A DNA stretch of 64,000 bases from Caldicellulosiruptor owensensis OL (GTDB lineage Bacteria; Bacillota; Thermoanaerobacteria; Caldicellulosiruptorales; Caldicellulosiruptoraceae). Made by a program: the position numbers and the translations under genes. Numbering within the stretch: the first letter of the stretch is position 1; every line of letters starts with the position of its first letter. The notes beneath the pieces are model-generated. The model made no database searches. It saw only the letters and a list, made by a program, of their open reading frames with translations, and was not told the DNA's origin. Location: the NCBI RefSeq assembly GCF_000166335.1, contig NC_014657.1:1232501-1296500 (forward strand). The letters are read 5' to 3'. Shown here piece by piece: positions 38,238-49,241 of the stretch.

Positions 38238-40889
38238 TTATTTATCAATAAATGCCTTCATTTTCGATTTTACTTGAGCCTGAGCTGCAGCAAGTCTTGC
38301 GATTGGTACTCTGAACGGTGAACATGATACATAGTCAAGTCCTGCATTGTGGCAGAACTCTATACTGGATGGATCGCCGCCATGCTCACCACAAATTCCA
38401 AGTTTAATATCAGGTCTTGTCGCTCTTCCAAGTTCTGCTGCCATCTTAATAAGCTTGCCAACACCTTTTTCGTCAAGTCTTGCAAATGGATCTGTTTCAA
38501 ATATCTTCTTTTCAAAGTAGTCATTCAAGAACTTACCAATATCGTCTCTGGAAAAACCAAATGTCATCTGAGTCAAGTCATTTGTGCCAAATGAGAAGAA
38601 CTCAGCTTCTTTTGCAATCTCGTCAGCTGTAAGTGCAGCACGCGGTACTTCTATCATTGTACCAACTTTATATTCAATCTTAACACCTTTTTCTTCCATA
38701 ACTTTTTCAGCTGTTTTTACAATAATGTCTTTAATATACTTGAGCTCTTTTACTTCACCAACAAGAGGAACCATTATTTCAGGAACAACATCAATTCCTT
38801 CATTCTTTACATTGATCGCTGCCTCGATAATAGCCCTTGTCTGCATTTCGGCAATTTCTGGATATGTTACAGCCAATCGGCAACCTCTGTGTCCAAGCAT
38901 CGGGTTAAGCTCATGCAAGCTCTGAACAATTGCCTTGAGTTCTTCAAAAGTTATGCCCATTTGCGCTGCAAGTTCTCTTATAGCATCATCTTCTTTTGGT
39001 AAGAATTCATGGAGTGGTGGGTCTAAAAGTCTTATTGTAACTGGGTAACCCTTCATTTCTCTGAACAGTGCTTCAAAATCTCCTCTTTGCATTGGCAGGA
39101 GCTTCTCAAGAGCTTTTCTTCTCTGTTCTTCTGTTCTTGCAACAATCATCTCTCTCATTGCAGGAATTCTATCTTCTTCAAAGAACATGTGCTCTGTTCT
39201 GCAAAGACCTATACCCTCTGCACCAAACTTCCTTGCCTGTGCAGCGTCTCTCGGAGTATCTGCATTTGCTCTCACTTTCAGTCTTCTTATCTCGTCTGCC
39301 CATTGCATGAATGTTCCAAAATAACCTGTAAGCTCTGGCTCTTTTGTTGGAAGTTCACCAGCATATACATATCCTGTTGAACCGTCAAGTGAAATCCAAT
39401 CACCTTCACGATAAACTTTTCCATCAGGTGTCGTGAAACATTTCTCTTCTTCGTTTATAGTAATGTCGCCACATCCTGCAACACAGCATTTACCCATACC
39501 TCTTGCAACAACTGCAGCGTGTGATGTCATACCGCCCCTTGATGTCAAAATACCCTGAGCTGCAACCATACCTTCAATGTCCTCTGGAGATGTCTCTGTT
39601 CTAACAAGAATAACCTTCTTTTCTCCTCTTTCAACAGCAGCTTTTGCTTCTTCAGCTGTGAAATAAATCTTGCCTGTTGCAGCACCAGGTGATGCAGGAA
39701 GACCCTTTGCAATTGGTTTTGCAGCTTTGAGCGCATCCGGTTCAAATGTTGGATGAAGTAGGGTATCAAGCTGTTTGGGGTCAACTTTTAACATTGCTTC
39801 TTCTTTTGTAATAAGACCTTCCTCTACCATATCAACTGCAATCTTGAGCGCTGCTTGTGCAGTTCTCTTACCATTTCTTGTCTGAAGCATATAGAGTTTG
39901 CCTCTTTCAATTGTGAACTCCATATCCTGCATGTCTTTGTAATATGTTTCAAGTTTTTTTGCAATGTCAGCAAGCTGCTGGTAAACTTCTGGCATTGTCT
40001 CTTTTAAAGCAGAAATTGGCTGTGGTGTCCTGATACCTGCAACAACGTCTTCACCCTGTGCGTTCATCAAGAATTCGCCATACAGCTCTTTTTCACCTGT
40101 TGCAGGATTTCTTGTAAATGCAACGCCTGTACCAGAGTCGTTGCCCATGTTACCATATGCCATCATCTGAACGTTTACAGCTGTTCCCCAATCATGCGGA
40201 ATCTCGTTAAGTCTTCTGTATACAATAGCTCTTGGGTTGTTCCAGGACCTAAAAACTGCTTTTACCGCTTCTAAGAGTTGAACTTTGGGGTCTTGCGGGA
40301 AATCTTCACCTTTTTCAGCTTTGTAAAGCTCTTTGTACTTTACAACAACCTCTTTTAAATGCTCAGCTGTCAAATCTGTATCATATTTTGCACCATACTT
40401 TTCTTTGACTTCATCAAGTATCTTTTCAAACTTGTTCTTTTCAATTCCCATAACAACGTCAGAGAACATCTGAATGAATCTTCTATATGAGTCATATGCA
40501 AATCTTTCATTGTTTGTAAGTTTCGCAAGCCCTTCTACCACCTGATCGTTAATACCAAGGTTGAGAATTGTATCCATCATACCTGGCATTGAAACTCTTG
40601 CACCGCTTCGAACAGAGACAAGAAGTGGGTTGCTTGGATCACCAAATTTCTTGCCTGTGATCTTCTCAAGTTCGGCAAGTTTTTCAAAGATCTCTTCTAC
40701 AATCTCATCTGCTATCTTTTCGCCCTCTTCATAGTATCTTGTACAAGCCTCTGTTGTGACAGTAAATCCAGGAGGAACAGGAAGTCCAAGATTTGTCATC
40801 TCAGCAAGATTCGCGCCTTTTCCGCCAAGAAGCTCTCTCATGTCTTTGTTTCCTTCATAGAACATGTAAACATATTTCTTTTTGCTCAA
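38238..40889 (-). CDS. ppdK: Pyruvate, phosphate dikinase
   Basis: It interconverts pyruvate, ATP and phosphate with PEP, AMP and pyrophosphate. In many anaerobes it serves glycolysis with pyrophosphate or supplies PEP. The N-terminal ATP-grasp domain starts at [10 protein letters not shown]. The swivelling phosphohistidine domain has [11 protein letters not shown] (His near residue 455). The C-terminal barrel carries G-T-M-I-E-V-P-R-A and G-E-H-G-G-D-P. Length 883 is typical. ATG 40889 has a GGAGGG SD. It is monocistronic and sits next to the glycolytic operon. Confidence 0.96.
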   Translation of the reverse strand: MSKKKYVYMFYEGNKDMRELLGGKGANLAEMTNLGLPVPPGFTVTTEACTRYYEEGEKIADEIVEEIFEKLAELEKITGKKFGDPSNPLLVSVRSGARVSMPGMMDTILNLGINDQVVEGLAKLTNNERFAYDSYRRFIQMFSDVVMGIEKNKFEKILDEVKEKYGAKYDTDLTAEHLKEVVVKYKELYKAEKGEDFPQDPKVQLLEAVKAVFRSWNNPRAIVYRRLNEIPHDWGTAVNVQMMAYGNMGNDSGTGVAFTRNPATGEKELYGEFLMNAQGEDVVAGIRTPQPISALKETMPEVYQQLADIAKKLETYYKDMQDMEFTIERGKLYMLQTRNGKRTAQAALKIAVDMVEEGLITKEEAMLKVDPKQLDTLLHPTFEPDALKAAKPIAKGLPASPGAATGKIYFTAEEAKAAVERGEKKVILVRTETSPEDIEGMVAAQGILTSRGGMTSHAAVVARGMGKCCVAGCGDITINEEEKCFTTPDGKVYREGDWISLDGSTGYVYAGELPTKEPELTGYFGTFMQWADEIRRLKVRANADTPRDAAQARKFGAEGIGLCRTEHMFFEEDRIPAMREMIVARTEEQRRKALEKLLPMQRGDFEALFREMKGYPVTIRLLDPPLHEFLPKEDDAIRELAAQMGITFEELKAIVQSLHELNPMLGHRGCRLAVTYPEIAEMQTRAIIEAAINVKNEGIDVVPEIMVPLVGEVKELKYIKDIIVKTAEKVMEEKGVKIEYKVGTMIEVPRAALTADEIAKEAEFFSFGTNDLTQMTFGFSRDDIGKFLNDYFEKKIFETDPFARLDEKGVGKLIKMAAELGRATRPDIKLGICGEHGGDPSSIEFCHNAGLDYVSCSPFRVPIARLAAAQAQVKSKMKAFIDK

Positions 40890-40963
40890 TTAAAATCCCT
40901 CCTATGTGAAATTTATTAGGGAGAATATATAAAGAGGAAACTTGGCATGCTACAACATAAAAT

Positions 40964-40991
40964 ATTATAGCATATTTTTGCAGTTTGAAAA
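40964..40991 (-). promoter_or_regulatory. Candidate ppdK promoter
   Basis: A perfect TATAAT on the minus strand (40969-40964) is preceded 16 bp earlier by TTTTCA, a weak -35. It lies about 75 bp before the ppdK start. Confidence 0.5.
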
Positions 40992-41001
40992 TATATTTTA
41001 T

Positions 41002-42306
41002 TTAAAACTTTACCTCAATTCTTTCTTCAAGGTATGAAATTATCTCTTTTATATGCACCCTAACTTGCTCCATGGTATCTCTATCTCTTATCGTAACAGT
41101 TTCATCTTCTAAAGTTTGATAATCTACTGTAATCCCAAATGGAGTTCCTATCTCATCTTGACGTCTATATCTTTTACCTATGCTACCACTCTCATCGTAT
41201 TGAACAATCCACTTGTATTTAAGTTCATTGTAAATTTCCTTTGCCTTTTTTACAAGTTCTTCTTTTTTTAGAAGCGGAAATACTGCAGCTTTTATAGGTG
41301 CAATTGCTGGATGAAGGTGAAGTACCACTCTAAAATCATCTTTATCAATCTGCTGGTATTCATATGCATCAATCAAAAATGCAAGTAAAGACCTGTCAAC
41401 ACCTGCAGATGGCTCAATTACATATGGAATATACCTTTGTTTTGTTTCATCGTCAAAATATGTTAAGTTCTCTCCACTGTATTTTTGATGTTGTGTTAGA
41501 TCAAAATCGGTCCTGTTCGCAATACCTTCAAGTTCAGACCATCCCATTGGGAATAAATATTCAATATCCACACACGCCTTTGCGTAATGTGCAAGCTCAT
41601 CCTTACCATGTTCTCGAATTCTCAAGTTTTCCTTCCTTATTCCCAGTTTGTAATACCAGTTTATTCTCTGGTCAATCCAATGTCTGTGCCAGTAATCATC
41701 CGTTCCTGGTTTTACAAAATATTCAATTTCCATCTGTTCAAACTCTCTTGTTCTGAAGATAAAATTGCCAGGGGTGATCTCATTTCTGAACGACTTACCG
41801 ATTTGAGCAATCCCAAACGGAAGTTTTTTTCTCATAGTCTGCTGTACATTTACAAAATTTACGAAAATACCTTGTGCTGTTTCAGGTCTCAAGTATACTA
41901 CTGCCGACTCTTCCTCCACAGGACCCATAAATGTTTTGAACATAAGATTAAACATCCTTGCCTCAGTAAGTTCACCGCCGCACTCAGGACATTTGTACTC
42001 TTGTAACTGATCTGTTCTCCATCTTTTTTTGCACACCTTGCAGTCAGCCATAGGGTCGGCAAAATTACTCAAGTGCCCACTTGCTTCCCACACCTTTGGG
42101 TTCATCAAAATACTTGAATCAAGTCCCACAACATCATCTCTTAGCTGGACATTTGCTTTCCACCACAGTCTTTTTATGTTATTTTTCATCTCTACACCAA
42201 GAGGACCATAGTCCCAGCAGCTATTGAGTCCCCCGTATATCTCACTTGATTGGAATATAAATCCTCGACGTTTGCAAAGGGCAACTATTTCATCCATTGT
42301 CACCAT
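41002..42306 (-). CDS. glyQS: Glycyl-tRNA synthetase, dimeric (single-chain) type
   Basis: It charges tRNA-Gly. Class II motifs are visible: the W-D-Y-G-P-L-G-V-E region, F-R-N-E-I-T-P and the C-terminal anticodon domain ending E-R-I-E-V-K-F. A zinc-binding pair C-K-V-C and C-P-E-C lies near residues 95-120. The longer frame lacks an SD; ATG 42306 follows AAAGGTGG and gives 434 residues. It is the single-chain form, not the alpha2beta2 GlyQ/GlyS enzyme. It follows recO in an era-recO-glyQS unit. Confidence 0.93.
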   Translation of the reverse strand: MVTMDEIVALCKRRGFIFQSSEIYGGLNSCWDYGPLGVEMKNNIKRLWWKANVQLRDDVVGLDSSILMNPKVWEASGHLSNFADPMADCKVCKKRWRTDQLQEYKCPECGGELTEARMFNLMFKTFMGPVEEESAVVYLRPETAQGIFVNFVNVQQTMRKKLPFGIAQIGKSFRNEITPGNFIFRTREFEQMEIEYFVKPGTDDYWHRHWIDQRINWYYKLGIRKENLRIREHGKDELAHYAKACVDIEYLFPMGWSELEGIANRTDFDLTQHQKYSGENLTYFDDETKQRYIPYVIEPSAGVDRSLLAFLIDAYEYQQIDKDDFRVVLHLHPAIAPIKAAVFPLLKKEELVKKAKEIYNELKYKWIVQYDESGSIGKRYRRQDEIGTPFGITVDYQTLEDETVTIRDRDTMEQVRVHIKEIISYLEERIEVKF

Positions 42307-42358
42307 ATTGCTCTTACCACCTTTAAACTTATTATTTTTATCATAAGTCGAATTTATT

Positions 42359-43093
42359 TTATTGTATAAACCTAAAAAAATCAAGAATTTTGATGTCTGT
42401 TTGCAGCACCATTTTAATATATGGTAACGTTATGGTCTTTATTTTGTTATTCAAAGACCTGTCAAATGAAATCTTGTTAAGCTTTTTCAAATTGGTTGCT
42501 GCAATAACCAAAATACTCTTTACAACTTCAATTTCAATTTCTATATCGTTCTCTTCTTTGCACTTTTCGCAAGTAAGACCACTGTTTTTGAAAGAAAAGA
42601 ATGCTCTTGTAATGTCTTTTCTCTGACACTTTACACACTGGGTAAACTGAGGAAAAAAACCTGTATATACTAAAATTTTTATTTCAAATATCCTGCTGAC
42701 CTCTTCAGGGTCTTTGCCTTTTTTCAGAAGATAAAGGGAGTTTAAAAGAAGTCTTAAAACATCTTCGTTTTTCTGTTCAAATTCTAAGAAATCATCAACA
42801 AGCTCAATAAGATATCCCGAATAAATTGCAAGATTTACATTTTGAGACAGTTCAAAAAATGATTCAATCACAGACGCTGAGGAAATTGAGTATATATCTT
42901 TTGTCTTTTTTATAACAAACTCACAGAACATAAGCGGCTGGGACACAGCAGAAAGTACACTCAATAACCTTCTACAATTTTTCGATAAAACTTGAATTTT
43001 GCCAAAATCACTTGTGAGTACAGTTAAAATCTTACTCGACTCTTCAAAGTTTGTCTCTTTTAGCACAATTCCTTTAGTTTTAATTAGTTTCAT
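42359..43093 (-). CDS. recO: DNA repair protein RecO
   Basis: RecO anneals single-stranded DNA and loads RecA with RecR. An N-terminal OB-fold ([12 protein letters not shown]) is followed by a helical domain with a C-x-x-C pair (C-V-K-C about residue 152, and C-E-K-C). Length 244 is normal. ATG 43093 lies seven bases after the era stop; era-recO adjacency is common in Firmicutes. Confidence 0.92.
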   Translation of the reverse strand: MKLIKTKGIVLKETNFEESSKILTVLTSDFGKIQVLSKNCRRLLSVLSAVSQPLMFCEFVIKKTKDIYSISSASVIESFFELSQNVNLAIYSGYLIELVDDFLEFEQKNEDVLRLLLNSLYLLKKGKDPEEVSRIFEIKILVYTGFFPQFTQCVKCQRKDITRAFFSFKNSGLTCEKCKEENDIEIEIEVVKSILVIAATNLKKLNKISFDRSLNNKIKTITLPYIKMVLQTDIKILDFFRFIQ

Positions 43094-43100
43094 CTATTCC

Positions 43101-44003
43101 TCAGACCTCTTTAAGGTTATAACCGAGCATTTTCATGGCAGAGATGTCATCTCTCCAGTTTTTCTTAACTTTTACCCAAAGCTGAAGATTTACTTTCATT
43201 CCAAATATCATCTCAAGCTCTTCCCGTGCTTGCATACCAATTTTCTTAAGCATTTGTCCCCCTTTACCAATAATTATTGCTTTGTGCGAATCTTTTTCAC
43301 AGTAGATGATTGCCTCTATATCCAGTATATCTTTGTTTTCTCTCTCTGCAAACCTCTCAATTGCAATTCCAACGCCGTGCGGTACTTCTTCAGAAAGATT
43401 GAGCAAAATCTTTTCTCTTATAATCTCTGCTACAATAAAACTTTCTCTCACATCAGTTGTCATATCGTCAAGATAATACTTTGGCCCTTCCGGAAGCAGC
43501 TCCTTTATTTCGTTAAGAAGCAGGTCGCAATTGTACCCGTTAATTGCAGCTATGTCAATTATAGATTCAAAATTCAGTTTTGCGGAGAAAATACTTTTTA
43601 GTACCTCTATGTTTTCTTTTGAAGCAAGGTCAGATTTGTTCAAAACCAGAATCTTTGGAGTCTCCACTTCCTTTAACTTTTCTACTATTGCTTCATCCCA
43701 TGGTCCAATTCCATTGTCAATTGCTTCTACAATATATAAAATTAAATCTACTTCTTTTAAAGTCTTCTCAGATACCTTTACCATATACTCGCCAAGCTTG
43801 TTCTTTGGAGGATGAACACCTGGTGTGTCGATGAATATAATCTGAGCATCTTCTAATGTGAGGATACCTTTTATACTGTTTCTGGTTGTCTGTGGTTTGG
43901 GAGAAATAATAGAGATCTTTTTACCAACAAGGTAGTTCATAAGAGTAGATTTACCAACATTAGGACGACCAATTAACGCAACAAATCCGGATTTGAATGC
44001 CAT
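43101..44003 (-). CDS. era: GTPase Era
   Basis: A 16S rRNA-binding GTPase for 30S maturation. G1 is [10 protein letters not shown]3 D-T-P-G-V-H, G4 N-K-S-D. The C-terminal KH domain contains [13 protein letters not shown]. The frame extends to 44057, but ATG 44003 after GAGGTGAT gives the normal N-terminus (M-A-F-K-S-G-F) and 300 residues. It is the first gene of the era-recO-glyQS group and divergent from the RluA-type gene. Confidence 0.95.
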   Translation of the reverse strand: MAFKSGFVALIGRPNVGKSTLMNYLVGKKISIISPKPQTTRNSIKGILTLEDAQIIFIDTPGVHPPKNKLGEYMVKVSEKTLKEVDLILYIVEAIDNGIGPWDEAIVEKLKEVETPKILVLNKSDLASKENIEVLKSIFSAKLNFESIIDIAAINGYNCDLLLNEIKELLPEGPKYYLDDMTTDVRESFIVAEIIREKILLNLSEEVPHGVGIAIERFAERENKDILDIEAIIYCEKDSHKAIIIGKGGQMLKKIGMQAREELEMIFGMKVNLQLWVKVKKNWRDDISAMKMLGYNLKEV

Positions 44004-44125
44004 AGAGCATATCACCTCTATTGTTTTGTGATATAATTGTTTTAAAAATGACAGCAAGCGATACCCTCAATAAATTATCATATCATATGTTAAAAAATTT
44101 TAACAGGAAGGATGAAAAAACAACT

Positions 44126-45007
44126 ATGAAGCTAATATATGTGGTCAAAAAAGAAGATTTGAACATGACATATAAACAGATATTGCAAAAAAAGCTCTTT
44201 TTTTCTTCAACACTGATGAGCAGGTTAAAGGCACATGGTCAAATAAGATTTATTCCTCCAATCTATTCTATCCATCAATATCCACAAGAAAATGCTGTAA
44301 TTGAAGTTGATTTGATATCTTCCAAATCAAACATAGTTCCTGTTGAAGGTAGCATAGACATATTGTATGAGGACAACTTCTTTTTATTTGTAAACAAACC
44401 TTCCGGTCTTCCTTCACATCCATCTAAAGGACATTATTTTGATACCATCGCAAACTATGTTGAATATTATTTAAATTCTAAGAACCTCACTTCACACATA
44501 ATAAACAGGTTAGATAAAGAGACCTCAGGGATAGTTGTATTTGCTAAAAACTCTTACTTTCACAGCATCGTCTCACGTGAGTTTGAAAAAAGGCAAGTTG
44601 AAAAAACATACATTGCAATTGTTCACGGAAAACTTACAAAAAAAAGCGGACTTATTGAAAAACCCATCAAACGTTCGCAGGATGGAATTAAAAGAGAAAT
44701 TCATCAAGATGGCAGTTTTGCTTCCACCTACTATGAAGTCATTGATTCTTTTGAAAACTTCTCAGTGTTAAAGTTAAAACCAATAACGGGCAGAACACAT
44801 CAGCTAAGGGTTCACTTATCATCAATTGGTCATCCGATTGTAGGGGACTACATTTACGGCCAACAAAAAACACAAAATACCCCTTTACTTCTTCACGCCT
44901 ATTCGATAAGATTTAATTTCAAACTAATTGATAATAAAATCTACAATATTACTTCTCCACTACCACATTATTTTCATGAGTTTGCTGGAAGACACCTTGA
45001 GTTTTGA
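44126..45007 (+). CDS. RluA-family pseudouridine synthase
   Basis: Second RNA pseudouridine synthase of the window. The N-terminal region (about 1-75) resembles a divergent S4-like domain. The catalytic domain has N-K-P-S-G-L-P-S-H-P, then I-N-R-L-D-K-E-T-S-G with the catalytic Asp, and G-R-T-H-Q-L-R-V-H. ATG 44126 after AGGAAGG gives 293 residues; the longer frame starts without an SD. TATAAT at 44032-44037 may be its -10. Its last 59 bases overlap the 3' end of the convergent aminotransferase gene. The target RNA is not known. Confidence 0.88.
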   Translation: MKLIYVVKKEDLNMTYKQILQKKLFFSSTLMSRLKAHGQIRFIPPIYSIHQYPQENAVIEVDLISSKSNIVPVEGSIDILYEDNFFLFVNKPSGLPSHPSKGHYFDTIANYVEYYLNSKNLTSHIINRLDKETSGIVVFAKNSYFHSIVSREFEKRQVEKTYIAIVHGKLTKKSGLIEKPIKRSQDGIKREIHQDGSFASTYYEVIDSFENFSVLKLKPITGRTHQLRVHLSSIGHPIVGDYIYGQQKTQNTPLLLHAYSIRFNFKLIDNKIYNITSPLPHYFHEFAGRHLEF

Positions 45008-46172
45008 GGTTTAAAACAAACTTTTCTATCCTGTCCAAAGCTTGTTTTATTGTTTCAATAGAATAGGCATAAGAACATCTTATAAATCCTTCTCCTGACC
45101 TCCCAAATGCAGTGCCCGGCACAACTGCCACTTTCTGTTCGTATAAAAGCCTCTCTGCAAACTCTTCTGAGGAAAGGCCGGTGGACTTTATGGATGGAAA
45201 AACATAAAACGCTCCTCTTGGCTCAAAACATTCAAGCCCCATCTTATTAAATCTGCTTACCATATAGCGTCTTCTCCTATTGTATTCATCTCTCATCTTT
45301 TCAACTTCTGAAAGCCCATTTCTTAGTGCTTCAATAGCCGCATACTGTGAAAAAGTAGGAGCACTCATTATGATGTACTGATGTATTTTTGCCATTGCTT
45401 TGATAAAAACCTCATTTGCAGCAATAAAGCCGAGTCTCCAACCCGTCATAGCAAAGGCTTTTGAAAAACCATTTATAACAATTGTCCTTTCTTTCATCTC
45501 AGAGAAGTTGGCAATTGAAACATGACTTCCTTCATATGTAAGCTCAGCATATATCTCGTCGGAAATTACTATGATTTCTTTGTCTTTCAATATATCAACA
45601 ATCTCTTTTAAATCATTTTTTGTCATAATAGCACCTGTCGGATTGTTGGGATAAGATAAAATAATAGCCTTAGTTCTGGAAGATATTTTGGGTAAAATAT
45701 CCTCTGCTCTAAGTTTAAAGTCGTTTTCTGGTTTTGTTTCAATCTCAACTGGTACACCACCTGCAAAAATAACACATGGCTTGTATGAAACAAAACAAGG
45801 TTCAGGAATCAAAACCTCATCACCAGGATCTACGATACTTCTTAGTGCAATATCAATTGCTTCGCTTGCACCAACAGTGACTAAAATCTGCTCTCTATAA
45901 TTTGGATAGTCAAGATCAAACCTATCTTTCAAATACCTGCTAATCTCTTTTCTCAGCTCCAAAAGTCCGAAGTTTGATGTATAGTGGGTGTGCCCTTCTT
46001 CAATAGAATATATTCCCATTTCGCGAATGTTCCATGGAGTGACAAAGTCAGGTTCACCAACTCCAAGCGAAAGAGCATCTTTCATCTCAGATACAATATC
46101 AAAAAATTTCCTAATACCTGAGGGCGGAACGCTCTGAACACTCTTTGAAATATACTTTTCTAAATTACTCAC
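44949..46172 (-). CDS. Pyridoxal-phosphate aminotransferase, class I/II
   Basis: A fold-type I aminotransferase. G-V-G-E-P-D-F-V-T-P near the N-terminus, Y-P-N-N-P-T-G, the Schiff-base Lys in G-F-S-K-A-F-A-M-T-G-W-R-L-G (about residue 235) and the C-terminal Arg in F-I-R-C-S-Y-A are all present. Substrate is uncertain: aspartate, aromatic or diaminopimelate-type subgroups fit. At 407 residues it is slightly long, with a tail of about 20 residues lying in the overlap with the convergent gene. It overlaps the Lrp/AsnC gene by four bases (ATGA), so the two are likely co-regulated. Confidence 0.88.
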   Translation of the reverse strand: MSNLEKYISKSVQSVPPSGIRKFFDIVSEMKDALSLGVGEPDFVTPWNIREMGIYSIEEGHTHYTSNFGLLELRKEISRYLKDRFDLDYPNYREQILVTVGASEAIDIALRSIVDPGDEVLIPEPCFVSYKPCVIFAGGVPVEIETKPENDFKLRAEDILPKISSRTKAIILSYPNNPTGAIMTKNDLKEIVDILKDKEIIVISDEIYAELTYEGSHVSIANFSEMKERTIVINGFSKAFAMTGWRLGFIAANEVFIKAMAKIHQYIIMSAPTFSQYAAIEALRNGLSEVEKMRDEYNRRRRYMVSRFNKMGLECFEPRGAFYVFPSIKSTGLSSEEFAERLLYEQKVAVVPGTAFGRSGEGFIRCSYAYSIETIKQALDRIEKFVLNLKTQGVFQQTHENNVVVEK

Positions 46173-46657
46173 GGTGTTATAACCTCCCTGTCGTCCTTTT
46201 CGCCATCTTCAAGTATTACTCCTGCATCTTTGTACTTTTTCATTATAAAGTGAGTTGCTGTTGAAAGGACATATTCAAGCGGTGCAAGTTTAGAGCCAAC
46301 AAACTGAGCAATATCTTTCATGCTCTTGCCTTCTACAACAACATGCAGGTCATAATCTCCTGAAAGCAAATACACAGCTTTTACTTCAGGAAACTTGTAA
46401 ATTCTTTTAGCAATCGCATCATAGCCAAACCCTCTCTGGGGAGTTACTTTTACCTCAACAATTGCTTCAACCACTTCCTTTTCTGTTCGTTCCCAGTTCA
46501 CAATTGTGTGATATTTTACAATAACCTTATCTTGTTCAAGCTTTTTAATGGTTTTTTCGATATTTTCTTTGTTTTCACCCAGCATTATTGCAATCTCTTC
46601 GGCAGAGAGTTTGGGATTTTGTTCTAAAATCTCTAAAACCTTCACTTCGATATTCAT
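46169..46657 (-). CDS. Lrp/AsnC-family transcription regulator
   Basis: An N-terminal helix-turn-helix (about 1-55; L-S-A-E-E-I-A-I-M-L-G then I-E-K-T-I-K-K-L-E) is followed by a RAM-type ligand-binding domain with V-Y-L-L-S-G-D-Y-D-L-H-V-V-V. It is predicted to sense an amino acid and control the aminotransferase gene it overlaps. Length 162 is normal. It overlaps both neighbours by ATGA. Confidence 0.88.
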   Translation of the reverse strand: MNIEVKVLEILEQNPKLSAEEIAIMLGENKENIEKTIKKLEQDKVIVKYHTIVNWERTEKEVVEAIVEVKVTPQRGFGYDAIAKRIYKFPEVKAVYLLSGDYDLHVVVEGKSMKDIAQFVGSKLAPLEYVLSTATHFIMKKYKDAGVILEDGEKDDREVITP

Positions 46658-47241
46658 TCTCCTTCCTCCTTTGCAAGATGTTTTAAAAATTCAATCAAAA
46701 AGCCTTTTTCTCTCATGCTTTCAATGACCTCATGATTTATAACAATTCCTGCAGGTAGCACCAGAACATCATCCACATAAAAGTCTCTCTGAAGTTTTTG
46801 AGCAGGTAGGCTTTCTTGATCACTCAAAAACTTTTCTATCTCCTCAACCAAAACACTCAACTTTTTCAAGATCTCCTCTTTGTACTTCTCAAGGTACCGA
46901 ATATGCTGGATGATATTTTCCTTGATTTTTTCAAGCTCTTCTAAAGTTTTTGAATACTCTACTTGAACCTCCTGTGCTTTTTTTGAGTAATATTCTTCCC
47001 ATTCACTGCTGAAAAACTCATCAATAAAAAATTTGTAGCATTCAATATCCTTGATATGTAAATTAGACAAATTTCTTTTAAGCTTTTCTATCTCTTTTGC
47101 AAGTTTCTCGTTTTCTAAAGCCAAAAGGTCTCTTTCTCTATCAAGCTTAGAGATTAAATTTTCAAAACTCTGTGTAAGATTTTCAATATAACTTCTCACT
47201 TGATACTTAGAAAAACCAAAAAAAGAGGTTGGAAGAATCAT
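46654..47241 (-). CDS. DivIVA-like coiled-coil protein
   Basis: The N-terminus F-F-G-F-S-K-Y-Q-V-R-S-Y-I resembles the DivIVA/GpsB membrane-binding motif (F-x-G-Y-x-x-x-x-V). Residues 20-150 are strongly predicted coiled coil, rich in Glu, Lys and Leu heptads. The C-terminal 45 residues form a separate non-coiled segment ending in a short acidic tail. Length 195. It may localise at septum or poles. It starts inside an ATGA overlap with the PRC-barrel gene. Confidence 0.65.
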   Translation of the reverse strand: MILPTSFFGFSKYQVRSYIENLTQSFENLISKLDRERDLLALENEKLAKEIEKLKRNLSNLHIKDIECYKFFIDEFFSSEWEEYYSKKAQEVQVEYSKTLEELEKIKENIIQHIRYLEKYKEEILKKLSVLVEEIEKFLSDQESLPAQKLQRDFYVDDVLVLPAGIVINHEVIESMREKGFLIEFLKHLAKEEGE

Positions 47242-47474
47242 TCATGTTCCCCCTCTTTTATATTTGCAATTATTACATCTTCACCTATCACAACAATATC
47301 ATCCCATAAAATCACTTCCGTCTCCCACCTAAACCCCCGTTTCTTTTTAAGTTCAATGCTCAGTATATTTCCCTCATCGTCAATTACAAACTCCAACGAC
47401 TCAGAACTTCCTACAATTCTGCCTGAACGCTGAGATACAACAGGTTTTGAATTTTTTATTTCGCTCAAAAGCAT
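47238..47474 (-). CDS. PRC-barrel protein, YlmC/YmxH type
   Basis: A 78-residue beta-rich protein with G-R-I-V-G, D-D-E-G-N-I-L-S-I-E-L and V-I-L-W-D-D-I-V-V-I-G-E-D-V-I, the pattern of small PRC-barrel proteins associated with sporulation (YlmC/YmxH). Close linkage to an M16 peptidase and dut matches the ymxG-ymxH neighbourhood of Bacillus. Exact function is not established. Confidence 0.75.
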   Translation of the reverse strand: MLLSEIKNSKPVVSQRSGRIVGSSESLEFVIDDEGNILSIELKKKRGFRWETEVILWDDIVVIGEDVIIANIKEGEHE

Positions 47475-47494
47475 ACTTTTATCCTCCTACTTTT

Positions 47495-47938
47495 CTACAC
47501 ACCACTTGAACCAAATCCTCTGTCTGCTCTGGACGTTGTTGATAGCTCTTCTGTTTCTTCAATCTTTTCTATCCTTTCAAACTTTGATATTACCATCTGG
47601 GCTATCCTATCTCCTCTCTTCACTACAAAAGGCTCCTTGCCAAGGTTAATCAATATTACTCCTATCTCCCCCCTATAATCACTATCTATTGTTCCAGGAG
47701 AATTTAAAACAGTAATGCCATGTTTTAAAGCAAGGCCACTGCGAGGTCGTACCTGTGCTTCATACCCCTCCGGAAGTTCAATGTAAAGACCTGTTCGGAT
47801 GAGCTTTATCTCACCAGGGTTTATAATCTCTTCTTTTTCAACACACGCAAACAGGTCCATTCCTGCCGCCCCGCTTGAAATATATGTTGGAAGCGGCAGG
47901 TCCTTTGCATCGACAGCTCTTTTTACTCTCAAGACCAT
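47495..47938 (-). CDS. dut: Deoxyuridine 5'-triphosphate nucleotidohydrolase
   Basis: It hydrolyses dUTP to dUMP, protecting DNA and feeding thymidylate synthesis. The five trimeric dUTPase motifs are in order: [28 protein letters not shown] and the C-terminal [10 protein letters not shown]. Length 147 is standard. It lies in the M16-dut-PRC barrel operon with 19-20 bp gaps. Confidence 0.95.
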   Translation of the reverse strand: MVLRVKRAVDAKDLPLPTYISSGAAGMDLFACVEKEEIINPGEIKLIRTGLYIELPEGYEAQVRPRSGLALKHGITVLNSPGTIDSDYRGEIGVILINLGKEPFVVKRGDRIAQMVISKFERIEKIEETEELSTTSRADRGFGSSGV

Positions 47939-47957
47939 AAATGCTTTCTCCTTTCTA

Positions 47958-49226
47958 TTATGTCAGTACTCTTTGATCAAAGATTTTCAAATCCATCTCT
48001 TTTTTATTTCCAACAACAGCAACCGAAAATTCTTTTGACAAAACCTCTCTTGCTGTGTCAATCACGTTTGTATATTCAATTGAATCTATTATCTTTGTAA
48101 TGTGCTCTATCTCCATAATTTTGTTTAAAAGCAGCATATTTTTCCCTATGTTGGACATTCGACTACTTGTATTTTCAAGCCCAAATATGATACTTCCCTT
48201 TATCTGTTGTTTTGCAACCTCTACTTCATCAGGTAAGATTTCACCTTTTAAAAAGAGATTTAACTGGTTCATGATTTCTTTGTACACCGATGCAATATTT
48301 TTGGGATTTGTTCCTGCGTATATGATAAGAACTCCCGCATCTTTAAATGTGCTCACAAACGAACTTATGCTATATACAAGTCCTAACTCTTCTCTTATTC
48401 GCTGGAAAAGTCGTGAACTCATTCCCCCGCCAAGAATATTAGATAAAATTAAAAGCTCATAAACCTTTTCATTTTCCTGTCCAAAACCTTCAAAAGTTAC
48501 TGCTAAATGAGCCTGATCACTCTTTTTGTTTTTGATGACAACACCTCTATTAAAAACTGGTTTTGATATGCAATAACCCACACCTGTTTTGTTTGAATAC
48601 TTCCAATCCCCAAAGTACATCTCCACAAATTCTATAAGCTTTTCTTCTGCAAAGTTTCCGGCAACGGATATTACAATGTTTTGAGGTATATATCTTTCTT
48701 TCATATAACCTTCAATTTTGGTCTTATCTATTTTCTTAACAGTAGATTCTTTTCCGATTATAGGATACGAAAGAGCTTGGCTTCTCCATATCAAATCATT
48801 CAGTGATTGATACAACATCTCTTCCGGATCATCTTTAGTCATATTTATCTCTTCAATGATTACCATCTTCTCTTTTTCTATCTCTTCTGATGCAATGACA
48901 GGATTTAAAATTAAGTCTGACAATATATCAAAACCTTTTTGTAAAAACTCATCCAAAACTCTTACATAAAAACAGGTGTACTCTTTTGCTGTGAAGGCGT
49001 TTATTTGTCCACCAATTGATTCAATTTCATATACAATCTCTCTTGAACTTCTGTTTTTAGTTCCTTTGAACAATATATGCTCGATAAAATGGGAAATTCC
49101 ATTTATCATTTTTGTCTCATACCTTGAACCAGCCAAGACCCAAATACCTATACTCACAGTTTTCACTGTATCAATTTTCTCATATACAAGTCTCATCCCG
49201 TTTGAAAGTGTGTAAAGTTTTATCAC
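47958..49226 (-). CDS. M16-family zinc peptidase (YmxG/processing-peptidase type)
   Basis: An insulinase-type protease of 422 residues. The inverted zinc motif H-x-x-E-H is in [13 protein letters not shown] (about 46-50) with the downstream Glu in V-I-I-E-E-I-N. A second homologous domain has the [10 protein letters not shown] loop. B. subtilis YmxG is the nearest equivalent by neighbourhood. It lacks a signal peptide and should be cytoplasmic. The substrate is unknown. Confidence 0.9.
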   Translation of the reverse strand: MIKLYTLSNGMRLVYEKIDTVKTVSIGIWVLAGSRYETKMINGISHFIEHILFKGTKNRSSREIVYEIESIGGQINAFTAKEYTCFYVRVLDEFLQKGFDILSDLILNPVIASEEIEKEKMVIIEEINMTKDDPEEMLYQSLNDLIWRSQALSYPIIGKESTVKKIDKTKIEGYMKERYIPQNIVISVAGNFAEEKLIEFVEMYFGDWKYSNKTGVGYCISKPVFNRGVVIKNKKSDQAHLAVTFEGFGQENEKVYELLILSNILGGGMSSRLFQRIREELGLVYSISSFVSTFKDAGVLIIYAGTNPKNIASVYKEIMNQLNLFLKGEILPDEVEVAKQQIKGSIIFGLENTSSRMSNIGKNMLLLNKIMEIEHITKIIDSIEYTNVIDTAREVLSKEFSVAVVGNKKEMDLKIFDQRVLT

Positions 49227-49241
49227 AAAAAGGAAACCTCC

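Noticed and set aside
42307-42358. T-box leader for glyQS
   Set aside because: Only about 50 bp separate recO and glyQS; there is no room for a specifier stem and terminator.
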